32,324 nt of DNA from Chitinophaga pinensis (GCA_945902745.1 CAMDNE010000029.1:1-32324); one strand, 5' to 3'; shown: positions 15,319-24,050, counted from the stretch's first letter. A program made the numbers and translations. The notes: generated by a model not told the origin, from the letters alone.

Positions 15319-17646
15319 TTAGTATTTTAATTGTTTCATAAATTCCTTTAGTGTTATTGTCGTAATGTTTAGTCCTTTGGCTTTAATCTGTAAACCATTG
15401 TCAGATGTCAGCAAAATGGGATTTGCTCCACTATATTTTAATGCAACTGATAGAATAAAATTGTCTGGTGATTTTTTGTTGAAGTCGTTTGGAAGCAAAG
15501 TCAAGTCTGCTGTGTCCATTTTAATTCCACGTTTGTCTATACTCTCGTTAATTTGTCTCAAAGCTTTTTGAACATTTTTCTTTTGTTCTTCGGTCAATGT
15601 TATTTTCAAGTAATCCAATTCGTCAATAACTTTTGCAGAAAGTACAATACTGTATTTTTGGTCAATTTTTGAAATAATGTCTGGTTGGTCAACAAACACA
15701 TTTGTGTCGATGATGTAAATATTTTCCTTGTCTTTGTTTATTTCCTTTTTAGGTTTCTCAAACTTGGAAAGGTCTATTTTGCCAAGAACTTTTAAACCTA
15801 TTTTGTCTTGTGTTTCTGATTCGTTTTTTGTTTGAATGTCTTCAGTTTTCCCTTTTTCAACAGTTTCGTGTAGTTTAGCTTCGCTAATGTTGGCAATAGC
15901 CAATCCTTCATATTGAATATAGAATGAAAAATCTTCGTTCAATCGTTGAAGATAATCTTTAACCTCATTGTCAATTTGTGAACGTGTTAAAATGTCTTTG
16001 TCTGCAATTATTAGCGTGTGTCGTTTGGAACGACTTGTTGCTACATTAAAAAGCCTGTTTTCTAATGAACGATGATAGCTTGAATTAGGAACTACAAAAA
16101 TTGTTACATCTGTTGTCAAGCCTTGTACCTTTGAAACGGTTTCTATCAATAAATTTTTATGATAACCGACAGTTTGAAAAATTGCTTTCTGCAATGCTTT
16201 TGTTGTTTCAACAAAATATGTCAATACTGAAATATGTAATTTTTCATTTGACGCTAATAAGTGTTTTACAATGTCGGTTGTAAGTTTTAAAGCGTTTTTT
16301 GGTTTAAACTCGCCTGCTTTTAAATCGGTTTTTATTAAAGTCGGACCACCGCTGGGATTAAAAAGTTTTCCAAACTCAACATCCATTTCCGAATATGAAA
16401 GCCGAATGTCTTTTTTTGCTCTCGAATTTAAGCTGTTCTTATAGAATACTCCCGAATAATTTGCTGCTCTATCTGTTAAACGATGCGTTTCAATAAGCTG
16501 AAATATCGGCAATGAAGCGGTTTCTGAAAGGGCTTTTAAGCCGTCAACTAATGCTCCGTAATTTTTACGGCTTACTTTGTCATCGCTTAATGAAACAACA
16601 GGTGGCAATTGGCGTGTATCTCCAATCCAAATGTTTTTCTTTCCTAAAAGTTTTGCACCACCAAACATTCCAAGTAAAGCCTGACTTGCTTCATCCACAA
16701 TAACAAAATCAAATGGGGGTTCATTGAATGTTTTTGCTGCTTGACCACTTGTGATGAAAAATGTTGAAAGAATTAAATTGTAAGGTTGTGGACTTACGTC
16801 TTTTGTTTGTTGCAAATCTTTAAATGCCCTTGCTTCGTCAACTGAAAGTTTAGTTTTAAAAATCCGATGTTGTTCTAAAAGTCCTTTCAATGCTGGCTTT
16901 TCAACTATTTCTATTAATGCTCTATTTGTTAATGCTGTTACCAAAACTGATTTCCCTTGATTGCAAAGTCGCTCACAAATTTCAGCAATCAAATATGTTT
17001 TGCCTGTACCGGGTGGACCTTGCAAAATTAAACTGTCCTGTAAACTCAATTGCGACAATACAAAATCAGCAATGTTGTTTTTGTTGTCAAGTAGTGAAGG
17101 AACCCAATCGGAAACCTGAAAATCTTGGTCTAGAATTTTGTTTACGGATTCATTGTTTTTGTTCTGAACTATACTTTGGAGATTAACGATATATTCAAAA
17201 GGCGGTTTATTCGGACCCAAAAGCAGAATCATTCCTTCTGCTTCTTGTATATGAATTGCAAATTCAAGTTCAATACCTCTGAATCCTGCAATGCTAAAAT
17301 CTTTTTCGCTTGATGGCGTTTGCCAAATACAAACAATTTCAGAGTAATTTGTTTTAGCCTTTATTAAATCACCATAAGTTTTGTTGCTCCAATCTCTGTA
17401 ATTTCTTAATTCCTTTGGAACAGTGAAACAGTAAAGATATTCGCCTTGTCTTGGTATTCCTCTTGTGTTTGGGAATTTCAAAATCATTTCTCCGTCTTGA
17501 AATTTCAAGAATTGGGCGACAAAAAGTTCTTCACGGTCTTGCAACAGAAAAAGAGCAGAAGTATCTAACTTCTGCTTATAGGCTTCCGTTTGTGCTCGAA
17601 GTTCTTCTTCTAAAAACTGAATATGTTCTTCTCTGCTGAAAATCAT
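15319..17646 (-). CDS. SF1 (UPF1/Dna2-like) helicase with C-terminal PIN nuclease domain
   Basis: The 775-aa protein starts with about 195 residues of unassigned sequence, then an SF1B helicase: Walker A GPPGTGKT (210-217), DEASQ (318-322), GDTRQLPP (342-349), ETHRLT (386-391), VSKVQGLTTDVTI (504-516) and FNVATSRSKRHTLI (533-546). A charged linker (about 590-640) leads to a PIN domain with the four expected acidic residues: D647 in IIDTNVFVD, E676 in VIDELDYL, D728 in SPDNFILS and D749 in LLTSDNGL. Both halves look active, so this is an ATP-driven translocase on RNA or DNA tied to a ribonuclease-type domain. Its ATG overlaps the stop of the GHKL ATPase gene by one base (TAATG), so the two are translationally coupled. 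I infer a two-gene defence system. Confidence 0.9.
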   Translation of the reverse strand: MIFSREEHIQFLEEELRAQTEAYKQKLDTSALFLLQDREELFVAQFLKFQDGEMILKFPNTRGIPRQGEYLYCFTVPKELRNYRDWSNKTYGDLIKAKTNYSEIVCIWQTPSSEKDFSIAGFRGIELEFAIHIQEAEGMILLLGPNKPPFEYIVNLQSIVQNKNNESVNKILDQDFQVSDWVPSLLDNKNNIADFVLSQLSLQDSLILQGPPGTGKTYLIAEICERLCNQGKSVLVTALTNRALIEIVEKPALKGLLEQHRIFKTKLSVDEARAFKDLQQTKDVSPQPYNLILSTFFITSGQAAKTFNEPPFDFVIVDEASQALLGMFGGAKLLGKKNIWIGDTRQLPPVVSLSDDKVSRKNYGALVDGLKALSETASLPIFQLIETHRLTDRAANYSGVFYKNSLNSRAKKDIRLSYSEMDVEFGKLFNPSGGPTLIKTDLKAGEFKPKNALKLTTDIVKHLLASNEKLHISVLTYFVETTKALQKAIFQTVGYHKNLLIETVSKVQGLTTDVTIFVVPNSSYHRSLENRLFNVATSRSKRHTLIIADKDILTRSQIDNEVKDYLQRLNEDFSFYIQYEGLAIANISEAKLHETVEKGKTEDIQTKNESETQDKIGLKVLGKIDLSKFEKPKKEINKDKENIYIIDTNVFVDQPDIISKIDQKYSIVLSAKVIDELDYLKITLTEEQKKNVQKALRQINESIDKRGIKMDTADLTLLPNDFNKKSPDNFILSVALKYSGANPILLTSDNGLQIKAKGLNITTITLKEFMKQLKY

Positions 17647-20600
17647 TATAGCAATAAGTCTTTATCGTCAGCTGACAACTCGTTTGAACTTGGATTTCTT
17701 TCGCTTAATCCAAACTGTAGCAAGTAATCTGTTGTGCTTTCGGGAGTTTCAAAAATAAAGTGAGTGTAAGGTAGATACTGAAAGAATTTGGCAAATACCT
17801 TTAAATTAGTCATTGCAAAAGATTGTGTATTTAATCGCATATGGAAAGTGTCATTAATAGATTCAATGTCTTTAAGGGTTACATTTCTGACTACATTTCC
17901 TCTTGTTACTACAAACAATTGTGAGTCGGGTTCTGTCAATGTCAACCATTCATTTGGATTAAAATAAATCTTACCTGCCTTTCCACTTTTCACAACTAAC
18001 TTAATTGGCTTACCTGACGGGTTTGTAATTCCTTCTACAATCGTAAAATTTATTTGAATAGAATCAGGAACAATAAAACCACTTGCTCTTAATTCTTGAA
18101 AGATAATTTCTTTAGCATCTTCACTAACCGAAATTCTTGATTTTTCGCTTGAGTTATCAATAAGGGCTGGCGAGATTACTATATCGTCTTCCGAACCAAC
18201 AGGGTATAGACCACCTGAAACAGCTAATTGTTGTTCACTTGGTGTTTTTAGAATTTCAGCTATATTTGGGTTGGTCAAAAGTGCCTTTAATTTTTCCTTT
18301 ATTTCTTTTGGTGACAAACCAGTTTCTCCAATTATCTCGTCTAATATCTCTGCTTTTTCAAGGTTTGCTGCAATTTCATCATCATCAATTAGGCGGTGTT
18401 TACGTTCATAGAGTTTTGTAAATATTTGCTCGGCCAAAGGTCTGTTCCTGTTGAACCATAAATATAATTTTCTGAATAGTTCTCTAATTGTTTCATCTCT
18501 TTCAATGCTTCCAAGTTTAGGTTCAATTAGTTCTGTTATCTTATCCGCTATTTCTCTAATCTCAACAGTTTGTTTTTCTGGCAATACAGGGAAAATCTCT
18601 TTAGCTAGCAAATCATTGCGAAAGTCGAAGTTTAAGAGTTTGCATATATCTTTTAATTCTTCTGCAACAATTTCGGTATTATCTATTTGTAAAATGTCTT
18701 TGTATTTAAAAACACCGTTTTGATTTGGAAGGATTGGTGCAGTTTTGAGATTTAATAAGTTTTCGTATTCGTTCTTATCCAAAAAGGTTATTAAATCATC
18801 AAGCCATTTAAGTGCTTCTAAGCTGTTTTGAAAGCCAAAATTAGTTTTGAAAACTTCAATATTTTGACAATTGGCAATGGATATAACAATTCTTTTTGTA
18901 ATTAACTTATCTGATATTTCCCAAACGGTTGGATTGTCAAATGTTATAGGCGTAATTTCGTTAATTTCGTTTGAGAATAGAAATTTAGAAAAGCCGTAAA
19001 TGCTTCTTCTGATTTTGTTTTCAGTATTTGGAATTAAAGAAGTTAATTGACTACAGGCTTTATTTATATTGGGGTTTTTACCTTCGTTTAAAATTCGGTT
19101 GATTTCTGTTGTTATAGAATCTTGGTCTTTTGAATTGAAAATTATTCCTGATAAGTCTTTTATGCTACGATTTAGTAAATAATTTTTCCAATCTGTCCCA
19201 ATGGTAACCATAACAGATTTAAGATTTTCATCAATTCCATTGTCTATGTAAAGTTTCGACTTAACTTCAAATAGACCGTTTTGATTTGGTAGTATTTTAA
19301 TTTTGTCTTGATTTAATTGTGCCAATAAGGTTTCATCCTCATTTACTAATTCAAGCACTTGATTTAGCCAATCAAGTGTTTCAGGCTCTGATTTTCCTAA
19401 GGAAGTTGATAATTGATTTATGTTTTGTTTGGTTTCTAACCATTTAACCAATGTCTCAACTGTAAGTTCATATTGTTTATCCCAAATAATGTCATACCAT
19501 TTATGAATGTGTTCTTGGATTGGAAGGATAAAATGTTCACCTAAATTACAAAGTGTCCAAAGTTTTTCTCTTATTTCTTTTTTGCTTGAACTCGGAAAGT
19601 CAGCAGTTCCTTCTCCTGTTATAGCTCTGCGACTATATCTAACTGTATCAACAATACTTTTGCTAAGTAATGTTTCTCTTGTTGGTTTTATGTATGTTGT
19701 TTCATACCAAGAATTGTTTATCCAATCCTTTTCTTTGGGTTTTCTAAGGTCGGCAAGATTGTAAAGATTTTTCCAATCGGTTTTGTCTTCAACATACTTG
19801 ATGAAAATATTATAAAGCCTAAACGCTTCATTGAAAACTGCTACATTTTTTTGCGTGTCCTCATCTGCTCCGCCTGTTAGACTTATTCCGTCTCTTGGCT
19901 CTGTTGGTTCAAAGAAAGGACTGTTTACTACAAAAGGAATATGTAATTCTTCCGTTCCGATTAATGGAAAATCTAGAAATATTTTTGGAACTTCTTTTTC
20001 AATAGGTAATAAATAGTAGTCGTTCCCAACTATTTGAATAGGCAGAATGATTTTAGTTTCATCAACACCAACGGAAATGTAGTATTTGCAATCTTGGTTA
20101 TCACTAATTTTTAATTCATATATAACGATTTCTGTTTCTTCAAATGGTATTGATTTTAGCTTTGAAAGCGAAAAGTTGAATTTACTGTCACTGCTGTCAA
20201 ACCTTATTGATTTAATGTTTGGGTGATTTATCAAAGCATAAGCAGCCGTATTTTTAAGTTCTTCTGCAGCAATTTTAGCTAATTCAAGTCCTCCATTGTT
20301 TAAATGGTAAATAAATTGCGTTTTAAACTCGTTGATATTTGACGAAATGACTAATGATTTTGAAACACTGGTTTCAACAGTAGCAAATGCCTTTTCAATT
20401 CCTAGAATGAGTTCTTGAACATTATGTCCGCTTCGGTCAAGGTTTAGTTCAAATGGTTTATATGTATCATTGTTTTCTTGAAAAACTCCTTTTATTTCAA
20501 CTAACTCCGAAAGTAAATGCGTTGTCATAAAGCCTGTGCCAAAACGACCTGTGGTCGTTGGTGCTTCGTCTGTATTTGCTTCGCTTCTGTCTTTGTCGCT

Positions 20601-20894
20601 CGATGAATAGCGTCTGATTAAACCCCTTACATTCTCATTTTTAAAATAACCTTTGTTATGTGCAAAAATGAATTTGTCGTGAGATAAAGTAATATCAACT
20701 TCAAGGTTGTTGTCAGAATTTGCATTACAAACTGCTACGTTGTCTTTGGCATTTTGGATAAGTTCCCAAATAAGCCGTCTTGCAATAAATTCTTTGTTTA
20801 TGCCTTGTCTTATAGGTCTAAGTTTCTCAAATATGTCAAGTGCAGATTTTCTATTTAAATCTTGCGTGTCAAATTTTCCAAATATTTCGCTCAT
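17646..20894 (-). CDS. GHKL ATPase, sacsin/Hsp90-like, large protein (sensor partner of the helicase-PIN)
   Basis: The 1082-aa protein has an N-terminal GHKL (HATPase_c_3) ATP-binding domain: ELIQNAKDN (44-52, N box with N48 and D51), FAHNKGYF, and the lid GRFGTGFMTTH (116-126). This is the pattern of sacsin-type and MORC-like ATPases. The remaining 900 residues are helical and poorly conserved, with repeated PNQNGLFEVKSKLYI / PNQNGVFKYKDILQI elements that are typical of sacsin-repeat proteins. No nuclease motif seen. It is first in a two-gene operon and ends on the helicase-PIN start. Such large ATPases often act as sensors or clamps in bacterial immunity; here the effector would be the PIN domain. 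That division of labour is inference. Confidence 0.85.
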   Translation of the reverse strand: MSEIFGKFDTQDLNRKSALDIFEKLRPIRQGINKEFIARRLIWELIQNAKDNVAVCNANSDNNLEVDITLSHDKFIFAHNKGYFKNENVRGLIRRYSSSDKDRSEANTDEAPTTTGRFGTGFMTTHLLSELVEIKGVFQENNDTYKPFELNLDRSGHNVQELILGIEKAFATVETSVSKSLVISSNINEFKTQFIYHLNNGGLELAKIAAEELKNTAAYALINHPNIKSIRFDSSDSKFNFSLSKLKSIPFEETEIVIYELKISDNQDCKYYISVGVDETKIILPIQIVGNDYYLLPIEKEVPKIFLDFPLIGTEELHIPFVVNSPFFEPTEPRDGISLTGGADEDTQKNVAVFNEAFRLYNIFIKYVEDKTDWKNLYNLADLRKPKEKDWINNSWYETTYIKPTRETLLSKSIVDTVRYSRRAITGEGTADFPSSSKKEIREKLWTLCNLGEHFILPIQEHIHKWYDIIWDKQYELTVETLVKWLETKQNINQLSTSLGKSEPETLDWLNQVLELVNEDETLLAQLNQDKIKILPNQNGLFEVKSKLYIDNGIDENLKSVMVTIGTDWKNYLLNRSIKDLSGIIFNSKDQDSITTEINRILNEGKNPNINKACSQLTSLIPNTENKIRRSIYGFSKFLFSNEINEITPITFDNPTVWEISDKLITKRIVISIANCQNIEVFKTNFGFQNSLEALKWLDDLITFLDKNEYENLLNLKTAPILPNQNGVFKYKDILQIDNTEIVAEELKDICKLLNFDFRNDLLAKEIFPVLPEKQTVEIREIADKITELIEPKLGSIERDETIRELFRKLYLWFNRNRPLAEQIFTKLYERKHRLIDDDEIAANLEKAEILDEIIGETGLSPKEIKEKLKALLTNPNIAEILKTPSEQQLAVSGGLYPVGSEDDIVISPALIDNSSEKSRISVSEDAKEIIFQELRASGFIVPDSIQINFTIVEGITNPSGKPIKLVVKSGKAGKIYFNPNEWLTLTEPDSQLFVVTRGNVVRNVTLKDIESINDTFHMRLNTQSFAMTNLKVFAKFFQYLPYTHFIFETPESTTDYLLQFGLSERNPSSNELSADDKDLLL

Positions 20895-20939
20895 TTCGTT
20901 CTTGTCTTTCTGATTAAATACTGTCCGCTGTGCGGTTGG

Positions 20940-21007
20940 GGCAAAAGCAAATGTGGTGCAACTGTGCGTTGGCTTGTGGGTGGCGTTGCACCTCTTTTGA
21001 TTTTGCC
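20940..21007. repeat. Cassette spacer hairpin with GCGTTGGC loop, right border of cargo
   Basis: 23-bp arms (20940-20962 and 20985-21007; outer GGCAAAA/TTTTGCC, inner GGTGCAAC/GTTGCACC) pair with four mismatches. The loop carries GTGCGTTGGCTTGTG, almost identical to the loop of the hairpin at 15248-15302. It is the last such element before the composition changes. Confidence 0.65.
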
Positions 21008-21102
21008 GAAGCGTGGGTTTGTTGTTCTTTCATTTGTCTGTTTGTTTAATGTTTGTCGTGTCGTCTTTTAGGGTGAGGCATAACTAACATATATGTGCCA
21101 TT

Positions 21103-21122
21103 GTGTTGCACATGTACAACAC
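21103..21122. promoter_or_regulatory. 20-bp palindrome
   Basis: GTGTTGCACATGTACAACAC reads the same on both strands except for one mismatched pair. Possible operator or hairpin; the GTGTTG/CAACAC ends recur just after it as ACAC...GTGT. Confidence 0.45.
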
Positions 21123-21316
21123 AAAAGTGTTGGCTTTGTGCCATAGATAGTCATTTTTATGTATACAAATATATTCCAATTTATCATTCATAAAAGGAGC
21201 TTGTATTTACACATGAAAATAAGTCCGTAGCTTTTCCAATAATTCAAAATAATTTTTTTTATAAAATTTACTCTCCAATTTTTTTCTAAAAATATTTGCC
21301 TCCCAAATATAACATA

Positions 21317-21446
21317 CCCCCCCCATCTAACTAGGTAGAAATGAATACCCCCCCTTCAACTATACGAAATTTTGTGTGTCTGCCTTGACAGGTAGTCCGT
21401 AGTGAATTGACCCCCGTCCTAATCGGCGGTGGGGAATCCCCCCCAC
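21317..21446. other. Repeated C-tracts (G-tracts on the minus strand) with a hairpin
   Basis: C8 at 21317, C7 at 21348, C5 at 21411 and C7 at 21438 stand out in an AT-rich setting. The last forms a stem GTGGGG (21429-21434) / CCCCAC (21441-21446), 19 bp before the next start codon. Four G-tracts on one strand could fold into a long-loop quadruplex. Confidence 0.45.
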
Positions 21447-21465
21447 TGTTTTAATCAATTAAACA

Positions 21466-21810
21466 ATGGTAACAATAATTTCACACAAACAAAGCCACAA
21501 CAAGGATGGTAAAGAGTTTAATTCTTTAGTACTTCAAGGTGGTGTAGAAGCCGTTCAGTCCAAAGAAACTAACCGCTTTTACCTGACAGCTCGCAGAGCC
21601 ACAATTTCTTCCACTTTTGATGCAGACACCTGCAAGAGTTTGATTGGTACTAAACTGCCTGGTACTATCGAAAAGGTAAAATCTGAACCTTACGATTACA
21701 CGATTGAAAGCACTGGTGAATCTATTACGCTTGACTATTCTTGGGATTACAACCCTAATAAGTTGAGTATGGAGGAAACCGTAAACGAAATGGCTGAGAT
21801 TTTTGCTTAG
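21466..21810 (+). CDS. Hypothetical protein, 114 aa, first gene of the recombination module
   Basis: I cannot name this 114-aa protein. It is beta-rich with conserved-looking stretches (FNSLVLQGGVEAVQSKETNRFYLTARRATI) and ends in an acidic helix (MEETVNEMAEIFA). An acidic tail on a beta-rich small protein is reminiscent of single-strand DNA-binding proteins, but there is no direct evidence. It is followed by a strong terminator and then by the RecA-like ATPase and DUF3871 genes, an order seen in Bacteroidota mobile elements. The ATG at 21466 follows a GC-rich hairpin. Confidence 0.75.
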   Translation: MVTIISHKQSHNKDGKEFNSLVLQGGVEAVQSKETNRFYLTARRATISSTFDADTCKSLIGTKLPGTIEKVKSEPYDYTIESTGESITLDYSWDYNPNKLSMEETVNEMAEIFA

Positions 21811-21832
21811 CCTAGTTTGCACTTGTTTGATT

Positions 21833-21866
21833 AAGGGCAGCTCCATCGCGGGCTGCCTTTTTTTTC
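21833..21866 (+). terminator. Intrinsic terminator after the 114-aa gene
   Basis: Stem GGCAGC (21836-21841) / GCTGCC (21852-21857) followed by eight T residues (21858-21865). It separates the 114-aa gene from the ATPase gene, so expression of the latter needs read-through or its own promoter. Confidence 0.85.
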
Positions 21867-21911
21867 ATCATTAAAATTATTATTTAAAAATTATTAATAA
21901 CAAAAAGTATT

Positions 21912-22820
21912 ATGAAACTACAAAAGGTAAATCGAAGCCAAACGAAAATAAAATTGGCAATTACTGGTCCCGCTGGTTCGGGAAAAACCTACAGTTCACT
22001 CCTTTTAGCCTTTGGGTTATGCGGAGATTGGACTAAAATCGGACTTATTGATACCGAAAATTCATCATCAAGTCTTTACGCTCATCTAGGTGATTTTAAT
22101 TCCGTTTCACTGACACCACCGTTTACTCCTGAAAATTACATAAAGGCCATTGAACTTTGTGAAAAAGCAAATCTGGAGGTAATTATAATTGATTCCATTA
22201 CCCACTGTTGGGAGAATCTATTAGATTTTCATAGCAATATGATTGGTAACAGCTTCACTAATTGGGGAAAGATTACACCTCGTCACCAAGCCTTTGTAAA
22301 CAAGATGCTGCAAACTCCAATTCATTTAATTGCCACAATGCGTACCAAAACCGAATATGTATTGAGCGAGAAGAACGGAAAATTTACGCCAGAAAAGATG
22401 GGTATGAAAACCATTCAGCGTGACGGTATGGATTATGAGTTTACCACGGTGTTTGATGTAGATATTAAACATCAGGCCACTGTTAGTAAAGACCGAACCA
22501 ATCTGTTTTCTGATTTTATATCCTTTCCAATTACCAAGGAAACTGGAGCTAAAATTAAAAGTTGGTGTGAGGAAGGAACCGTTGATACTGCTCAATTTGA
22601 AGAAACAGTAGCCGAACGAATTAACGGTTGTATGGATTTAAAAAGTTTATTGAATCTGTATAATTCCATTCCTAATAGTAAAAGCGAGTATGCTGAACTT
22701 TTTACAAAACGTAAGTCAGAAATAAGTGAAGTGCCTTTAGAACAAGTAAAAACACCACATTTTAATAATGAACCTGTAACCAGTTTTGGACAAATGAAAG
22801 GAGGATTAGACCATGAATAA
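21912..22820 (+). CDS. RecA-like AAA ATPase (AAA_24, Sak4-like)
   Basis: The 302-aa protein has Walker A GPAGSGKT (19-26), a RecA-like second strand IGLIDTENS (43-51) and Walker B VIIIDSITH (90-98). This is the AAA_24 phage nucleotide-binding family, which includes Sak4-type annealing proteins. Such proteins help strand annealing or recombination during replication of phages and mobile elements, often with a single-strand binding partner. The last 80 residues are not part of the ATPase core. Its stop overlaps the DUF3871 start by 8 bp, so the two are coupled. Activity residues are intact. Confidence 0.88.
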   Translation: MKLQKVNRSQTKIKLAITGPAGSGKTYSSLLLAFGLCGDWTKIGLIDTENSSSSLYAHLGDFNSVSLTPPFTPENYIKAIELCEKANLEVIIIDSITHCWENLLDFHSNMIGNSFTNWGKITPRHQAFVNKMLQTPIHLIATMRTKTEYVLSEKNGKFTPEKMGMKTIQRDGMDYEFTTVFDVDIKHQATVSKDRTNLFSDFISFPITKETGAKIKSWCEEGTVDTAQFEETVAERINGCMDLKSLLNLYNSIPNSKSEYAELFTKRKSEISEVPLEQVKTPHFNNEPVTSFGQMKGGLDHE

Positions 22821-23730
22821 CTCAAAACAATTCATTTTGGCGAACACCGAGGTAATGACCTTGGATGAAATTAACAACAACCACATTATACCAGTTCACA
22901 TTAAGGATAATGAACCCGCAATCTCACATTACCAGTTTATTGATGCTGTAGTTTCGGCAAGTAACCAAGTTTTTGGAAATGTATCTCACCCTGAAATTAG
23001 GGTATCCCATCCTATAAAAGGTAGAATCCCTGAAGCTCGTCATAAAGCGGCAAAAGATTTAGAACCCAATGAAAGCACACTGTATTTTGAACGTATGGCA
23101 TGGGTAGCTAATATTCCTTCCATTACAACTGAAGTGGATGGAGAAACGCTTGAATTGACTATAGGCGGTGTTAAATCCTACAACTTGGATAACCTTTATT
23201 CAACTAAAGAAACATCTGAAATTTTCAAGGTATTTATTGGCTTTAAAAACAGAGTTTGTACAAATCTGTGTGTTACAACCGATGGTTTTATGTCTGAATT
23301 AAAAGCAACCGATGTTGACCATATTTTTTATGAAACCACCAAACTGATTCAGAAATTTAATCCTGAGTATTATTCTAATCTTTTCAATTCCTTTAAAGAT
23401 GTAAGTCTAAGTGAAAGACTTTTTGCTCAAATGCTGGGTAGAGCGAAGCTTTACAACGCAATGCCATTGCTTTTAAAAAAGGATATTCCGCGATTAGGTT
23501 TAACCGATTCCCAGTTATCTGCTGTAGCTGAGGATTATTATTTAGATGAATCGCATTGCAGAAGTGAAAACGGTGACATCAATCTTTGGAAGGTATATAA
23601 TCTTTTCACTGGTGCTAACAAGTCATCATACATCGATACGTTTTTGGATAGAAATACTGCTGTTTTTAAAGGGGTTGAAGGTTTGTATTCAGCTTTGAGT
23701 AGTAATCAACCCTCCTGGTATTTAAACTGA
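22813..23730 (+). CDS. DUF3871 family protein
   Basis: This 305-aa protein has the DUF3871 pattern: HPEIRVSHPIKGRIPEARHKA, ESTLYFERMAW, NLYSTKETSEIFKVFIGF, RVCTNLCVTTDG and LFAQMLGRAKLY. The family is nearly confined to Bacteroidota mobile elements and has no proven function. Its fixed place straight after the RecA-like ATPase and its 8-bp overlap with it point to a DNA replication or recombination job. The protein resembles in outline the phage/plasmid-like DUF932 group, but that is a weak comparison. Length is normal and no truncation is seen. Confidence 0.88.
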   Translation: MNNSKQFILANTEVMTLDEINNNHIIPVHIKDNEPAISHYQFIDAVVSASNQVFGNVSHPEIRVSHPIKGRIPEARHKAAKDLEPNESTLYFERMAWVANIPSITTEVDGETLELTIGGVKSYNLDNLYSTKETSEIFKVFIGFKNRVCTNLCVTTDGFMSELKATDVDHIFYETTKLIQKFNPEYYSNLFNSFKDVSLSERLFAQMLGRAKLYNAMPLLLKKDIPRLGLTDSQLSAVAEDYYLDESHCRSENGDINLWKVYNLFTGANKSSYIDTFLDRNTAVFKGVEGLYSALSSNQPSWYLN

Positions 23731-23785
23731 TTTTAAAATTTCACAATTCTGATAATTCAGGGTTTTAAATTAATATAACTATTAG

Positions 23786-24046
23786 ATGAGTAAAATATTT
23801 TATGAACTTCAAAAATGGGTTAGCGGCAATAGTTTACTTGTAGTAACTGTAAGGGGAATTTTGCTTAGATTATATTGCCCTTTTATTGTGGAATGCATCT
23901 CCTATGTTGAACCTTTCCACAGGGGAGATAAGTGTATTGTAAGTAGGGTAGGCTTAGGTTCTAATCTTGAGCTTATTTATTTCATTCAGGAAAAGGCGTA
24001 TTCCTATAAATTTTTTAAGATTATTGGGAAGGATTCGCATATATGA
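23786..24046 (+). CDS. Hypothetical protein, 86 aa
   Basis: The 86-aa frame starts 55 bp after DUF3871 and ends before a terminator-like hairpin, so it is probably the last gene of the module. It is basic, with one hydrophobic stretch (NSLLVVTVRGILLRLYC) and a beta-like C-terminal half (GDKCIVSRVGLGSNLELIYFI), possibly a small OB- or SH3-like fold. No family recognised. Confidence 0.5.
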   Translation: MSKIFYELQKWVSGNSLLVVTVRGILLRLYCPFIVECISYVEPFHRGDKCIVSRVGLGSNLELIYFIQEKAYSYKFFKIIGKDSHI

Positions 24047-24050
24047 CTAT

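Larger units (their letters stand above)
21008..21465. other. Long intergenic region at the cargo/backbone border
   Basis: About 460 bases with no supported gene, upstream of the rightward module. It holds a near-perfect 20-bp palindrome (21103-21122), two copies of AGTCCGTAG (about 21223 and 21393), four C-tracts (21317, 21348, 21411, 21438) and a hairpin just before the first start codon. No TAnnTTTG promoter found. It could contain the replication origin or the regulatory region of the module; no iteron array is visible. Confidence 0.5.

Noticed and set aside
5321..21007. CRISPR array
   Set aside because: The repeats are long, sparse and differ in sequence, with genes between them; no short regular repeat-spacer pattern.
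20862..21071. 69-codon rightward frame
   Set aside because: It overlaps the GHKL gene start and the border hairpin; low-complexity hydrophobic product.
21526..21846. 106-codon leftward frame
   Set aside because: It is the antisense shadow of the 114-aa gene and its terminator.
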